Of a stretch of DNA of 64,000 nucleotides, positions 1 to 9,531 are shown piece by piece. The stretch covers positions 82,961 to 146,960 of the forward strand of contig DLGP01000071.1 in NCBI GenBank assembly GCA_002482765.1, in the 5' to 3' direction. Position 1 is the first letter of the stretch, and each line of letters begins with the position of its first letter. Both the position numbers and the translations under genes were made by a program. The notes beneath the pieces are model-generated. The model worked only from the letters and a program-made list of their open reading frames with translations. It was not told the DNA's origin and made no database searches. This DNA is from Alphaproteobacteria bacterium UBA7691 (GTDB lineage: Bacteria > Pseudomonadota > Alphaproteobacteria > Ferrovibrionales > Ferrovibrionaceae).

Positions 1-459
1 GCGCTGATCCAGGAAATCCGCGAATTCTTTGACGGCCCGCTCGCCCTCTCCGGCTCCATCGCCACCGGCGGCGCCGTCGCCGCTGCCCTCGCGATGGGGG
101 CAGACTTTGGCTATATCGGGTCGGCCTTCATCTCCTGCGACGAAGCCAACGCGGTCGAAGGCTACAAGGAAGCCATCGTCAAATACGGCGCCGAAGACAT
201 CCTGTATTCCAACCTGTTCACCGGCGTGCATGGCAATTACCTCAAGCCGTCGATCAGTGCTGCCGGGCTTGATCCGGACAAGCTGCCGGAATCCGATCCG
301 AGCAAGATGAATTTCGGCGGTGCCGCCACCAAGGCGTGGAAGGATATCTGGGGCTGCGGTCAGGGTATCGGCGCGGTGAAGGAAATTGTCGGGGCGGCTG
401 AACTGGTGGCCCGGCTGGAGCGCGAATACGCGGCGGCCCGCCAGCGCCTGGCGGCCTGA
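1..459 (+). CDS. Nitronate monooxygenase / 2-nitropropane dioxygenase family protein (3' part)
   Basis: The open frame enters from the left edge, so only the C-terminal 152 residues are present. This family uses FMN to oxidise alkyl nitronates; relatives include FMN-dependent enoyl reductases. The segment GSIATGGAVAAALAMGADFGYIG is the FMN phosphate-binding strand and loop of the TIM barrel (a Gly-rich turn followed by A-x-ALAMGAD), and GSAFI is the family's following strand. The end is a charged helix that is common in this family. The next gene is on the other strand, so this is the end of its transcription unit. The exact substrate cannot be read from the fragment. Confidence 0.8.
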   Translation, partial: ALIQEIREFFDGPLALSGSIATGGAVAAALAMGADFGYIGSAFISCDEANAVEGYKEAIVKYGAEDILYSNLFTGVHGNYLKPSISAAGLDPDKLPESDPSKMNFGGAATKAWKDIWGCGQGIGAVKEIVGAAELVARLEREYAAARQRLAA

Positions 460-502
460 TGCAAGACCACCCCTGCCCGGTCCCCGGGCAGGGGTGAAGC
501 CG

Positions 503-703
503 TCAGTGGCTGTCCTTGCCCAGGCTATGGGTGCGGTCGATGGAAAAATAGCAGAACAGCACGGCAAAGCCGGCCAGCACCAGGCCAAAGACCTGCATCG
601 CGGTATCCACCGCATTGGCCGCCACCACAATGCCGAGCATGCCCAGCACCACCAGCAGGGCCGATATCACCCAATAGCCGAGCGATTCATCAAGGTCATT
701 CAT
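503..703 (-). CDS. Small two-helix membrane protein at the end of the cbb3 oxidase operon
   Basis: A 66-residue protein with two hydrophobic segments (about residues 10-29 and 35-54) and a short charged tail. Its ATG overlaps the ccoS stop codon (ATGA), so it is translationally coupled to the oxidase assembly genes and is probably co-transcribed with them. I do not recognise a named family. Position alone suggests a role linked to cbb3 oxidase or to the membrane under low oxygen. No cysteine or histidine metal motif is visible. Confidence 0.6.
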   Translation of the reverse strand: MNDLDESLGYWVISALLVVLGMLGIVVAANAVDTAMQVFGLVLAGFAVLFCYFSIDRTHSLGKDSH

Positions 704-870
704 GGCTGTTTCCTTTCGCGCAGGGCGGCATCGGCATCATCGAACAGGATGCGCGAGGCCGCAGTTTCGGGATCGTCGAACTGGCCGCTATTCAGCGCCC
801 AGATAAAGCAGGCCATGCCCAGCAGGCCAAGCAGCAGGGCGGCGGGGATCAGCAGCAGCAAAATGCTCAT
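700..870 (-). CDS. ccoS: cbb3-type cytochrome oxidase assembly protein CcoS (FixS)
   Basis: A 56-residue frame starting MSILLLLIPAALLLG, with one N-terminal transmembrane helix followed by the W-A-x(3)-GQFDDPE segment typical of CcoS/FixS. CcoS is needed for maturation of the cbb3 oxidase, in particular cofactor insertion into CcoN. The start codon overlaps the ccoI stop (ATGA), and its own stop overlaps the start of the next small membrane gene, so the three are coupled. Size and position after ccoI match the family. Confidence 0.9.
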   Translation of the reverse strand: MSILLLLIPAALLLGLLGMACFIWALNSGQFDDPETAASRILFDDADAALRERKQP

Positions 871-3272
871 GGTGTTTCTCCCTCGCGCCTGGCGGCCCGG
901 CCAAAATCCAGCCGCAGCGCATTCGCCACCACCAGCAGCGATGAGCTGGACATGGCAATGGCAGCCACCAGCGGTGTAACCAGGCCGGCAATCGCCAGCG
1001 GCACGGCAAACAGATTATACACCAGCGCCAGGCCCAGATTCTGCACTGACAGGCGCTGGTTATGCCGCGCCACGGCCAGAAATTCGAGTACCGCGCCCAA
1101 TCTCTCGCCCTGGAATACCGCATCGGCGGCATTCTGTGCGATATCCAGCCCGGAAGCTGGCGATAGCGAGGCATTAGCCAAAGCCAGCGCCACGGCGTCA
1201 TTCAGCCCGTCGCCCACCATCAGCACAGAATGGCCGGCGATTTTCAGCGCTGCAATTTTTTCCGCCTTGCCGCGCGGATCGATGCCGGCAAACCATTCAG
1301 CGATGCCAAGCTGCTCTGCCACGCGGCGCACCGCGCCGGCATGATCGCCAGACAGGATCACCAGCCGCTTGCCCTGGCGCTGCAAATTCGCCACCACGGC
1401 GGCAGCATCGGGGCGCAGATCGTCATCAAAGCGGAAACGGCAAGGCGCGCCGTCAGGCCGCGCCAGCCACAATTCGCTGCGGCCATCCTGCTCGGCTGAA
1501 ATGATGCCGGCGAAGCGGGCATGGCCCAGGCGGTATTCACCTTCGAGCCGATGCAGTTTCAGCCCCTGGCCGGGGATTTCCTCCACACCCTCGAAACTTG
1601 CCGGGCTGGCACAGGCGGCCAGCAGGGCGCGGCAAAGCGGATGCCGGCTGCGCGCCGCCAAGCCGGCGGCAACAGGCAGCAAAGCGGCGGCCTCGGCATC
1701 GGGCGGCACCAGGCGCGGCCGGCCCAGGGTCAGGGTGCCGGTCTTGTCAAACACGATGGTATCTATGGCGGCGGCGCGTTCCAGCGCGGTGGCGGATTTC
1801 ATCAGGATGCCGCAGCGCATCAGCCGGCCGCTGGCCACCACCTGCACCACCGGCACCGCCAGGGCCAGGGCGCAGGGGCAGGTGATGATCAGCACGGTGG
1901 CGGCAATCAGCAGCGCGTCGCGCCACACCATGTCGCCCAGCAGCATCCAGCCGATGAAACTGAGCAAGGCCGTGAGATGCACGACCGGGGCATACCAGCG
2001 CGCCACGGTTTCGGCCAGACGCACAAAGCGGCCACGGCCCTGCTCGGCAGCTTCCAGCAGCCGGGTCATTTCGCCCACCAGCGTGGCGCTGCCGGTGGCG
2101 GTGACACGCAGGCTAAGCGGCGCATCGATATTCACCGCACCGGCATGCAGTTGCGCACCGGGCGCTACCGGTTGCGGCAGGCTCTCGCCGGTCAGCAGGC
2201 TGGAATCAATGGCGGAATGGCCTTCCAGCACAATGCCATCCACGCCGATACGTTCGCCGGCCGCCACCAGCACGGTTTCACCCAGCGCCACGCGCTGGGC
2301 CGGGCGCTGCACCAGGCCGGAAGCGGTCTGCACCATCACCGGGCGGTTGGTCCAGGCCAGCAATTGCTGTGCCGTGCGGCGGGCAAAGCCGCGCGCGCGC
2401 AAATCCAGATAACGGCCCACCAGCAGGAAAAACAGCAAGGTGATGGCAGCATCAAAATAGGCATGCGGGCCGGAGCGCATGAATTCCGCCAGGCTGACCA
2501 GCACTGCCAGCACCACGCCGATGGAAATCGGCACATCCATGTTGCTGCGGCCATGGCGCAAAGCTGTGGCCGCCGAGCGGAAGAAGGGCAGCCCGGCATA
2601 GGCGATGGCCGGGATGGCGATCAGCGCCGAAACGCCGTGGAACAGGTCGCGGGTCGCCGGCTCCATCTCGCCGACATGACCGGACCACACCGAGACCGAC
2701 AGCAGCATGATATTGGCTGCCGCAAAACCGGCCACGCCCATGGCGCGCAGCAGGCCGCGTTCCTCGGTATTATCGGCCAGGTCGGTATTGGCCGCATCCA
2801 CCGGCAGGCAGCGATAGCCCAGCCGCGCCACGATGCCGGCCAGATGATCGGCTTCTGCCGCCTCACCCTGCCACTCGATGGTCAGGCGCCGGGTGGCGCT
2901 GGAAAGCTGCGCCCGGATCACCTGGGCTTGCGCGCGCAGGGCGCGTTCGATCAGCCACAGGCAGGCGGCGCAATGCAGGTCGCCCACCATCAGGCTCAGC
3001 CGGTATTTGCCTGGGCCGAGGGTTTCAACAAAGTCACGCCAGTTGGTGGCGGCAGCATCCTCGGTGTTTGCCGGCGCCGCCTTGTCGCGCAGGCGATAAT
3101 ACTGTTCCAGCCCCAGCCCCTGGATCAGAGCGAAAGCCCCGGCGCAGCCGGTGCAGCAGAAACGCTCGCCCTTGGCTGTTGGCGCACCACAATGGGCGCA
3201 GAGCATCGCCGCCTGCGGCTCAGGCTTTGCCGCTGCTGCGATTGCCGCTGGCAGGATGGCCTGGCTGCTCAT
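867..3272 (-). CDS. ccoI: Copper-translocating P1B-type ATPase CcoI (FixI)
   Basis: An 801-residue heavy-metal P-type ATPase that supplies copper for the CuB centre of the cbb3 oxidase. Visible features: an N-terminal cysteine-rich region (C25, C28, C39, C40, C43), a metal-binding domain with HCAAC (C101, C104), the actuator TGES at 361-364, the transmembrane CPC motif at 465-467, the phosphorylation site DKTGTLT from 509, and a C-terminal GDGLNDAVAL hinge motif. The extra N-terminal cysteines are typical of the FixI subtype rather than of CopA exporters. The ATG overlaps the ccoH stop by one base (TGATG). Order G-H-I-S is the standard assembly operon. Confidence 0.95.
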   Translation of the reverse strand: MSSQAILPAAIAAAAKPEPQAAMLCAHCGAPTAKGERFCCTGCAGAFALIQGLGLEQYYRLRDKAAPANTEDAAATNWRDFVETLGPGKYRLSLMVGDLHCAACLWLIERALRAQAQVIRAQLSSATRRLTIEWQGEAAEADHLAGIVARLGYRCLPVDAANTDLADNTEERGLLRAMGVAGFAAANIMLLSVSVWSGHVGEMEPATRDLFHGVSALIAIPAIAYAGLPFFRSAATALRHGRSNMDVPISIGVVLAVLVSLAEFMRSGPHAYFDAAITLLFFLLVGRYLDLRARGFARRTAQQLLAWTNRPVMVQTASGLVQRPAQRVALGETVLVAAGERIGVDGIVLEGHSAIDSSLLTGESLPQPVAPGAQLHAGAVNIDAPLSLRVTATGSATLVGEMTRLLEAAEQGRGRFVRLAETVARWYAPVVHLTALLSFIGWMLLGDMVWRDALLIAATVLIITCPCALALAVPVVQVVASGRLMRCGILMKSATALERAAAIDTIVFDKTGTLTLGRPRLVPPDAEAAALLPVAAGLAARSRHPLCRALLAACASPASFEGVEEIPGQGLKLHRLEGEYRLGHARFAGIISAEQDGRSELWLARPDGAPCRFRFDDDLRPDAAAVVANLQRQGKRLVILSGDHAGAVRRVAEQLGIAEWFAGIDPRGKAEKIAALKIAGHSVLMVGDGLNDAVALALANASLSPASGLDIAQNAADAVFQGERLGAVLEFLAVARHNQRLSVQNLGLALVYNLFAVPLAIAGLVTPLVAAIAMSSSSLLVVANALRLDFGRAARREGETP

Positions 3273-3766
3273 CAGCGCGCCTGCACCGTAAACCGCTCGG
3301 CGATGCTGAAACTATGCCCGTCGCGGCTGGCATGGGCGCGCAAATCCCATTGGCCGGGGCGGGTCTGCGCCAGCCTTGCTTCGTAGCGACCGCCGCCAAG
3401 AGCATGAAATTGCAGCGCCAGCGGCGACAGATTTTCCACCGGGCGGCTCAGTTCGGCCTGCAATGCCAAGCCGCTCAGCGCGCGGCCCTCGGCATCGCGC
3501 CAATCCAGCACCAGGCGCAAGCCGCCGTCAGGCAGAGTTTCGCTGCCCAGGCTATACTGCCAATGCAGGGTCTTCTGCTCGGTCAGGTCCTGTTGCAGGC
3601 GGTTGAATTCGGCGCTTTTCTTGTAGGGATGCGCCACCACCAAGCCACTGAACGTGCCGGTGGCGGTAACGATCAGCACCGTGTTCACCGCCACCACCAC
3701 CAGGAAACCCAGCACAAATATCCCGGGTATCCAGCGTTGCTTCAGGGTTGCTTTGATCCGGTCCAT
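3272..3766 (-). CDS. ccoH: cbb3 oxidase assembly protein CcoH (FixH)
   Basis: A 164-residue protein with a single N-terminal membrane anchor (about residues 11-32) and a periplasmic domain containing the FSGLVVAHPY stretch characteristic of FixH. CcoH associates with early cbb3 assembly intermediates together with CcoG, CcoI and CcoS. The start ATG at 3766 (MDRIKATLKQRW) was preferred over an upstream in-frame ATG that would overlap ccoG, because it lies just after the ccoG stop and gives the normal short cytoplasmic tail before the helix. Confidence 0.88.
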   Translation of the reverse strand: MDRIKATLKQRWIPGIFVLGFLVVVAVNTVLIVTATGTFSGLVVAHPYKKSAEFNRLQQDLTEQKTLHWQYSLGSETLPDGGLRLVLDWRDAEGRALSGLALQAELSRPVENLSPLALQFHALGGGRYEARLAQTRPGQWDLRAHASRDGHSFSIAERFTVQAR

Positions 3767-3785
3767 GGCCACCCGCCTATCCGTT

Positions 3786-5279
3786 TCAGTTCGGCTGCGC
3801 AAACTGGCTTTGCAGCCGGCCCGCTTCGCGGCCCGCACGGTCGCGCAGCACAAAATCAAAATTTATCAGGCCACCGGCCTTGCTGCGTGCTGACTTCACG
3901 AAGACATGATATTCGCCCACGCTATCGGCTGCGATGGAAACATCCAGCATGGTGCTGCGTTCGGTGCTGCCGGCCAGAAACAGTTCGGCGCCGTCAAGCC
4001 GGGCAGTGCCAAGCTGCAACTCCATCGGCGCGCGTGTCTTGTTGGATATCTTCACCACATAGCCGTTGCGCAGGCTGCCATCGGAAAGTGCCACATAGAG
4101 CGGGTTGCGCACCTGCTGCACGGTGAATTCCATCTCGCTGCGCAGCAGTAAGGCCACCGTCATCACAATGGCCACAACCAGCAGCATCGAGGCATAAAGG
4201 GTGGTGCGGGTGCGCAGCAGCTTCAGCTTGGTGGGCTGCTGCTGGGCGCGGCGCTCCAGATTATCCAGCGAGATAAAATCGATCAGGCGCGGCGGGCGTT
4301 CCACCTTGGCCATCACCTCGTCGCAGGCATCGATGCACAAGGCGCAGCCGATACATTCAAGCTGCGGCCCATTGCGGATGTCGATCCCGGTGGGGCAAAC
4401 ATGCACACAGGCTTTGCAGTCGATGCAATCGCCGCGGCCTTCCCAGCTTTCGCCGGCCTTGTGCTTGCCGCGCTGCTCGCCGCGCCAGCCCTGGTAGGTC
4501 ACAATCAGCGAATGCTCGTCCTGCATCGCGGCCTGGAAACGTGGCCAGGGGCACATATAGGTGCAAACCTGCTCACGCGCCCAGCCGGCCAGGCCATAGG
4601 TGGTGAGGGTGAACAGGCCGAAGAAGAAATACGTGGCGCCACTGGATTGGCCGGTGAGGATTTCCCGCGTCACCGTGGGCGCATCCTGGAAATACATGAT
4701 CCAGGCGCCGCCGGTGGCCGCCGCGATCAGCAGCCAGACCATGTGCTTGGCGGTCTTGCGCAAAAACTTCTCTATGCTCAGCTTCTGGCCGTCCAGCTTG
4801 ATGCGGGCATTGCGGTCGCCCTCGATCCAGCGTTCCACCAGCAGGAACAGGTCGGTCCACACCGTCTGCGGGCAGGTATAGCCACACCAGACGCGGCCGA
4901 ACAGGGCGGTGGCGAGAAACAGCGCCACGGCGCCCAGGATCAGCAGGCCGGTGATGTAATAGACTTCCTGCGGCCAGATTTCGATATTGAAGAAATAGCC
5001 GCGCGGGCCGGACATATCGAGCAGCAAGGCCTGGCTTGGCGCATCCGGGCCACGATCCCAGCGCAGCCAGGGCAGTATGTAATAGATCCCCAGGCAGAGG
5101 ATCAGCACCAGCCATTTGATATTGCGGAAGGCGCCGCGCACGGCGCGCGGATATACCTTGATGTGATCCGCATAAAGCGAGGGCGCAAAAACCCCCAGCA
5201 GCGCTTCGTCTGCCGCTGGCGGTGCGCTGTTGCTTGGCTGCGGCCTGGAGGCCGCGCCTAGGCCTGGTTCGGCTGGCAT
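3786..5279 (-). CDS. ccoG: Cytochrome oxidase accessory protein CcoG (FixG), polyferredoxin
   Basis: A 497-residue membrane iron-sulfur protein; homologues reduce or handle copper for cbb3 oxidase biogenesis. It has several transmembrane helices in the first 235 residues, a GYTCPQTVWTD motif near 133-143, and two [4Fe-4S]-type cysteine sets at C285, C288, C291, C295 and C309, C312, C315, C319. A further helix at about 355-375 is followed by an immunoglobulin-like C-terminal domain. Length and order of parts match FixG. It starts 12 bases after ccoP ends, consistent with one ccoNOQPGHIS transcript. Confidence 0.95.
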   Translation of the reverse strand: MPAEPGLGAASRPQPSNSAPPAADEALLGVFAPSLYADHIKVYPRAVRGAFRNIKWLVLILCLGIYYILPWLRWDRGPDAPSQALLLDMSGPRGYFFNIEIWPQEVYYITGLLILGAVALFLATALFGRVWCGYTCPQTVWTDLFLLVERWIEGDRNARIKLDGQKLSIEKFLRKTAKHMVWLLIAAATGGAWIMYFQDAPTVTREILTGQSSGATYFFFGLFTLTTYGLAGWAREQVCTYMCPWPRFQAAMQDEHSLIVTYQGWRGEQRGKHKAGESWEGRGDCIDCKACVHVCPTGIDIRNGPQLECIGCALCIDACDEVMAKVERPPRLIDFISLDNLERRAQQQPTKLKLLRTRTTLYASMLLVVAIVMTVALLLRSEMEFTVQQVRNPLYVALSDGSLRNGYVVKISNKTRAPMELQLGTARLDGAELFLAGSTERSTMLDVSIAADSVGEYHVFVKSARSKAGGLINFDFVLRDRAGREAGRLQSQFAQPN

Positions 5280-5291
5280 GACATCACCCGC

Positions 5292-6173
5292 CTATTCGCC
5301 GCCGCCGAGCGAGTGGACATACACCGCCAGCATCTTGATGGTGGCGTCATCGAGCCGCCCGGTCCAGGCCGGCATCACGCCGTTACGTGACTGCGCGATG
5401 CTCTGGATCACACTGGCGCGGTCGCCGCCATAGAGCCATACCTGATCGGTCAGGTTGGGTGCGCCAAGCTCACGATTGCCCTTGCCGGTCTCGCCATGGC
5501 AGGCGGCGCAATTATCGGCAAAAAGCTGCTTGCCCTGGGCATCGCTCGGCTTCGCTGCCTGCTTGCCGGCCAGGGCCAGCACATGATCGGCCACGGCTTC
5601 CACTTCCTTGGCGGCCAGAATGCCATCGGCCTGGAAACGCGGCATCTGCGACAGGCGCGCTTCCTCATGACCCGAACGAATGCCATGGCGCAAGGTGGTC
5701 TCGATCTCGGCCAGCTTGCCTCCCCACAGCCATTCGTCATCGGCCAGATTGGGATAACCCTTGGTGCCAACACCGCCGGATTGGTGGCAGCCGGCACAAT
5801 TCTCGGCAAACAGCACGCGGCCGCCGGCAATGGCAAAGCGGTAAAGTTCGTCATCCGCCTTCACGGCGGCAACATCAAGCTGCGTGATGCGGTCGCGATA
5901 GCCGGCCTGGGCGCCGGCTGCCTGCCTGATATCGGCGGCCACCTCATCGCGCTGCGAATAGCCCAGCGTGCCGCCGAAATAGCTGCGCAGGCCCGGCACG
6001 CTCGGATACAGCACCGACCACACCACGGCAAACAGCACCGAGGCATAGAAGGTGTAGAGCCACCATTTCGGCAGCGGGTTGTTCAATTCCTGGATGCCGT
6101 CCCATTCATGGCCGGTGGTGTTGTCGGCTGGGGGATTGGCCGGCGCCGGCTTGCTGTTGCTGGTCTTAGTCAT
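5292..6173 (-). CDS. ccoP: cbb3-type cytochrome c oxidase subunit III (CcoP)
   Basis: A 293-residue dihaem c-type cytochrome subunit that carries electrons to the catalytic subunit. The N-terminal cytoplasmic part contains NNPLPKWWLYTF leading into one transmembrane helix (about residues 38-56), the hallmark of CcoP. Two haem c sites are visible: CAGCH at 126-130 and CAACH at 222-226. Methionine-containing segments downstream could supply axial ligands. The start overlaps the end of ccoQ by 8 bases. Confidence 0.97.
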   Translation of the reverse strand: MTKTSNSKPAPANPPADNTTGHEWDGIQELNNPLPKWWLYTFYASVLFAVVWSVLYPSVPGLRSYFGGTLGYSQRDEVAADIRQAAGAQAGYRDRITQLDVAAVKADDELYRFAIAGGRVLFAENCAGCHQSGGVGTKGYPNLADDEWLWGGKLAEIETTLRHGIRSGHEEARLSQMPRFQADGILAAKEVEAVADHVLALAGKQAAKPSDAQGKQLFADNCAACHGETGKGNRELGAPNLTDQVWLYGGDRASVIQSIAQSRNGVMPAWTGRLDDATIKMLAVYVHSLGGGE

Positions 6174-6345
6174 GGTCTTTCCTCGCCGGGTTGGCGGTGT
6201 CGCGCAGCGGAATCTGGCCCAGTTCAGCCCAGCGGGTGCGCCGCGAGGGCCACAGCGTCCAGATGATCAGGCCGACGAACAGCAGGAAGAACCAGACTGT
6301 CCACAATGCCTTGAGCCAGGGGTAATGCTCGATCAGAGAAGTCAT
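6166..6345 (-). CDS. ccoQ: cbb3-type cytochrome oxidase subunit CcoQ
   Basis: A 59-residue protein beginning MTSLIEHYPWLKALWTVWFF with one transmembrane helix (about 12-32) followed by a basic stretch (SRRTRWAELGQIPL), as in CcoQ, which stabilises the cbb3 complex. It lies between ccoO and ccoP in the standard order and overlaps ccoP by 8 bases. Confidence 0.9.
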   Translation of the reverse strand: MTSLIEHYPWLKALWTVWFFLLFVGLIIWTLWPSRRTRWAELGQIPLRDTANPARKDHD

Positions 6346-6360
6346 GCCACGATCCTCGCC

Positions 6361-7086
6361 TTACTGCCTGAGGCCGCCGGGCTGGGTGCGGTCAAATTCG
6401 ACCAGCCGGCCCAGCATTTGCAGATAAGCGATCACGGCATCCATTTCGGTGATGCGCTTCTGGTCGCCGTCAAAATCACCCACGGCAGCCTTGGGATAGC
6501 GCGCCAGCAAGGCTTCGGTATCGGCATCCGGGGTGGCCTGGGCTTCCAGGTCGCTGCGCGCCTGGGCGATCATCTCGTCGCTATACGGCACGCCCACCAC
6601 ACGCAAAGCCTTCAGATGCTCGGCGATATCCTTGCCATCCAGCGGCTTCTCGGCCAGGAAGGCATAGGCCGGCATGATTGATTGCGGCACCACCGCGCGC
6701 GGGTCGATCATATGTGCGGCATGCCATTCGTTGGAATATTTGCCGCCGATGCGGGCCAGGTCCGGCCCGGTGCGCTTCGAGCCCCACTGGAACGGATGGT
6801 CATACATGCTCTCGGCCGCCAGGCTATAATGGCCGTAGCGCTCCACCTCGTCGCGCAGCGGGCGGATCTGCTGGCTATGGCAGACATAGCAGCCCTCGCG
6901 GATGTAGATGTTGCGCCCGGCCAGTTCCAGCGGTGAATAGGGCCGCATGCCCTGCACCCGCTCGATGGTGGTTTCGATGGTGAACAGCGGCACGATCTCC
7001 ACCAGGCCGCCGATGGCCACGGTGAGCAGGGTGAGCACCGACAGCAGGATGGTGTTGCGCTCGATGGTGGCGTGTTTGATGAACAT
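6361..7086 (-). CDS. ccoO: cbb3-type cytochrome c oxidase subunit II (CcoO)
   Basis: A 241-residue monohaem cytochrome c subunit. One N-terminal transmembrane helix (about 12-36) is followed by [14 protein letters not shown] with the haem site CYVCH at 66-70, and by [18 protein letters not shown], both highly characteristic of CcoO. The start at 7086 ([11 protein letters not shown]) was chosen because GGGAGAG precedes it at the right distance; an upstream in-frame ATG at 7113 would overlap ccoN and adds residues not expected in the family. Confidence 0.96.
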   Translation of the reverse strand: MFIKHATIERNTILLSVLTLLTVAIGGLVEIVPLFTIETTIERVQGMRPYSPLELAGRNIYIREGCYVCHSQQIRPLRDEVERYGHYSLAAESMYDHPFQWGSKRTGPDLARIGGKYSNEWHAAHMIDPRAVVPQSIMPAYAFLAEKPLDGKDIAEHLKALRVVGVPYSDEMIAQARSDLEAQATPDADTEALLARYPKAAVGDFDGDQKRITEMDAVIAYLQMLGRLVEFDRTQPGGLRQ

Positions 7087-7102
7087 GATTCTGCTCTCCC
7101 GC

Positions 7103-8596
7103 TCAGGCGGCAACGGCCGGCTGCGGATAGCCGGATTGTACGGTTTCTTCGCGCAGGTCGCCGCGAACGGTGCGCCACAGGTTGTAGGCCATCAGCAGGC
7201 CGCCAGCGAGGAACAGGATGCCGCCCAGCGCACGGATGACATAGAAGGGATGCATCGCCTGCACGGTTTCCACAAAGGAATATTGCAGGAAGCCGAGATG
7301 GTCATAGGCGCGCCACATCAGGCCCTGCATGATGCCGGATACCCACATCGCGGTGATGTAAAGCAGGATGCCGATGGTGGCGATCCAGAAATGCAGCGAC
7401 ACCAGGCGCAGCGAATAGAGCCGCTCGCGCTTCCACAGCACCGGCACGATGTAATACAGCATGCCGAAGGTGATGAAGGCATTCCAGCCCAAGGCGCCGG
7501 AATGCACATGGCCGATGGTCCAGTCAGTGTAATGGCTCAGCGCATTGACCTGGCGGATTGACATCACCGGGCCTTCAAACGTGGCCATGCCGTAGAAGGC
7601 CACGGCGGTGACCGAGAAGCGCAAGGCCGGATCGGTGCGCAGCTTGTCCCAGGCGCCCGAAAGCGTCATCAGGCCGTTGATCATGCCGCCCCAGCTCGGC
7701 ATCCACAGCATGATCGAGAAAACCATGCCCAACGTGGCGGCCCAATCAGGCAGCGAGGTGTAATGCAGATGGTGCGGGCCGGCCCAGATGTAGAGGAAGA
7801 TCAGCGACCAGAAATGTACGATCGACAGGCGGTAGGAATAGATCGGGCGGTTGGCCTGCTTGGGGATGAAGTAATACATCATCGCCAGGAAGCCGGCGGT
7901 GAGGAAAAAGCCGACCGCGTTATGGCCATACCACCATTGCGTCAGCGCATCCTGCACGCCGGAGAACAGCGAATAGCTCTTGGCGCCGAAGAATGACACC
8001 GGCACCGCCAGGTTATTGACGATATGCAGCATCGCCACGGTGATGATGAAGGCAAGGTAGAACCAGTTCGCCACATAGATATGCGGCTCCTCGCGCTTCA
8101 GCAGCGTGCCGGCGAAGGCGATCAGGTAGATCACCCAGACCAGGGTGAGCCACAAATCAACATACCATTCCGGCTCGGCATATTCCTTGCTCTGGGTGAT
8201 GCCGAAAACATAGCCCAATGCTGCCAGCACGATGAAAAGCTGATAGCCGAAGAACAGGAACCAGCCGGTGGCCGAGCCGCCGAACAACCGGGCGCGACAG
8301 GTGCGCTGCACCACATAGATTGACGAGCCGAGCAGGGCATTGCCGCCGAAGGCGAAAATCGCTGCCGAGGTATGCAGCGGCCGCAGCCGGCCGAAGGTGG
8401 TCCATTCCAGACCCAGATTGAGCACCGGGAAGGCCAGTTGCAGCGCGATGAACACCCCGGCGGCAAAGGCGGCGATGCCCCAGAATACGGTGGCGATCAT
8501 AAAGGCGCGCACCACATCCTCGACATAAGGCGGCGGCGGATTGGTCGTTGCCGCATGAAGCGGGGTGGGGGTCGGGCTGGCTGCAACGGCCGTCAT
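7103..8596 (-). CDS. ccoN: cbb3-type cytochrome c oxidase catalytic subunit I (CcoN)
   Basis: A 497-residue haem-copper oxidase subunit with about twelve transmembrane helices; it reduces O2 with high affinity. Histidine motifs for haems and CuB are visible: [30 protein letters not shown] and [14 protein letters not shown], plus [19 protein letters not shown] near the N-terminus. It is first of the minus-strand operon ccoNOQPGHIS. A probable FNR-activated promoter lies upstream: a box at 8672-8685, a -10-like CATAGT at 8649-8644 and a predicted start near 8637. The ribosome-binding site GAGGGAAG lies just before the ATG. Confidence 0.97.
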   Translation of the reverse strand: MTAVAASPTPTPLHAATTNPPPPYVEDVVRAFMIATVFWGIAAFAAGVFIALQLAFPVLNLGLEWTTFGRLRPLHTSAAIFAFGGNALLGSSIYVVQRTCRARLFGGSATGWFLFFGYQLFIVLAALGYVFGITQSKEYAEPEWYVDLWLTLVWVIYLIAFAGTLLKREEPHIYVANWFYLAFIITVAMLHIVNNLAVPVSFFGAKSYSLFSGVQDALTQWWYGHNAVGFFLTAGFLAMMYYFIPKQANRPIYSYRLSIVHFWSLIFLYIWAGPHHLHYTSLPDWAATLGMVFSIMLWMPSWGGMINGLMTLSGAWDKLRTDPALRFSVTAVAFYGMATFEGPVMSIRQVNALSHYTDWTIGHVHSGALGWNAFITFGMLYYIVPVLWKRERLYSLRLVSLHFWIATIGILLYITAMWVSGIMQGLMWRAYDHLGFLQYSFVETVQAMHPFYVIRALGGILFLAGGLLMAYNLWRTVRGDLREETVQSGYPQPAVAA

Positions 8597-8671
8597 GGTC
8601 TTCCCTCAATGCTGGTCGCGGCTTGAGCGGCCGCGTATGGCAGACTATGTGCGGGCGAAGGCGACAAAACA

Positions 8672-8685
8672 TTGACCCAGGTCAA
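8672..8685. promoter_or_regulatory. FNR/FixK-type box upstream of ccoN
   Basis: TTGACCCAGGTCAA is a perfect TTGAC-N4-GTCAA inverted repeat, close to the FNR/FixK consensus TTGAT-N4-ATCAA. Its centre (8678.5) is 41.5 bases from 8637, where a minus-strand transcript would begin 7 bases after the -10-like hexamer CATAGT (8649-8644). This is the class II activator geometry. It lies between the divergent ccoN and DUF2189 genes and could serve both. Confidence 0.85.
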
Positions 8686-8754
8686 TTCCGGATGCTGCGA
8701 AGCATGCAATATCGGGTTTAAACTGTGGCGGATTGCCGCAGAGGAGACGCCCCA

Positions 8755-9519
8755 ATGAACGATAATGCGCTTTCGTCCGCGAGTGTACCCGGAATCCGTA
8801 TCATAGCTGATGACCGCCCGTGGTCCTGGTTGCAGGCTGGCTGGCAGGATCTGACCCGGATTCCCGGGGTCAGTCTGGCTTATGGCGCCGGCTTTGTGGC
8901 TGCCGGCTATCTGCTGTCATTTCTGCTCTGGCGCGCCGATGGTTTCTATCTGGTGCTGCCGCTGGCCGGTGGTTTCCTGCTTGTGGCGCCGTTTGCCGCC
9001 GTGGGGCTTTACGATGCCAGCCGCAGATTGCAGAGCGGCGAGCCGGTCAGCCTCACCGGTGCCTTGCTGGCCTGGCGGCGGCCGTTGCAGGTGGCCAGTT
9101 TTGGCCTGATCCTGCTGCTACTGCATTTTGCCTGGATGCGCGTCGCCTTGCTCTGGTTCGTGCTGTATTTCCATGGCGGCACGCCGGCGCTGGACAAGCT
9201 GCCGCTTTTCCTGATCGAGGCGCAGAATCTGCCCTTCCTGGTGATCGGCACCCTGATCGGCGGGGTTTTTGCCGCCATTACCTTTGCTATTTCGGTGATT
9301 TCGCTGCCACTGCTGCTGGATCGCGACATTGATGTGATCTCCGCCATCCTGCTCAGCCTGCGGGCGGTGTTCAGCAATCCCAAGGCGATGCTGCTCTGGG
9401 CCGGGCTGATAACGCTGTTCACGGCGGTGGGGCTGGCCACGTTCTTCTTTGGCCTTGGCCTGCTGTTTCCGCTAGTGGCGCATGCTAGCTGGCATGCCTA
9501 TCGCGACGTGGTGGAATAA
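8755..9519 (+). CDS. DUF2189 family integral membrane protein
   Basis: A 254-residue hydrophobic protein with about six transmembrane segments. The stretch DDRPWSWLQAGWQDLTRIPGVSLAYG followed by paired helices matches the DUF2189 family, whose biochemical function is unknown. The start at 8755 is set by the ribosome-binding site GAGGAGA ending 7 bases upstream; an in-frame upstream start at 8725 has none. The gene is divergent from ccoN across an FNR-type box, which suggests expression under low oxygen. Homologues often lie next to cbb3 oxidase genes (general knowledge of the family's context). Confidence 0.75.
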   Translation: MNDNALSSASVPGIRIIADDRPWSWLQAGWQDLTRIPGVSLAYGAGFVAAGYLLSFLLWRADGFYLVLPLAGGFLLVAPFAAVGLYDASRRLQSGEPVSLTGALLAWRRPLQVASFGLILLLLHFAWMRVALLWFVLYFHGGTPALDKLPLFLIEAQNLPFLVIGTLIGGVFAAITFAISVISLPLLLDRDIDVISAILLSLRAVFSNPKAMLLWAGLITLFTAVGLATFFFGLGLLFPLVAHASWHAYRDVVE

Positions 9520-9531
9520 GCTCTGGGGGTG

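Noticed and set aside
1521..3386. A 621-codon open frame on the plus strand opposite ccoI
   Set aside because: It is the antisense shadow of the well-supported CcoI gene; the translation is His/Gln/Arg/Ala-rich with no domain, as expected from a GC-rich complementary strand.
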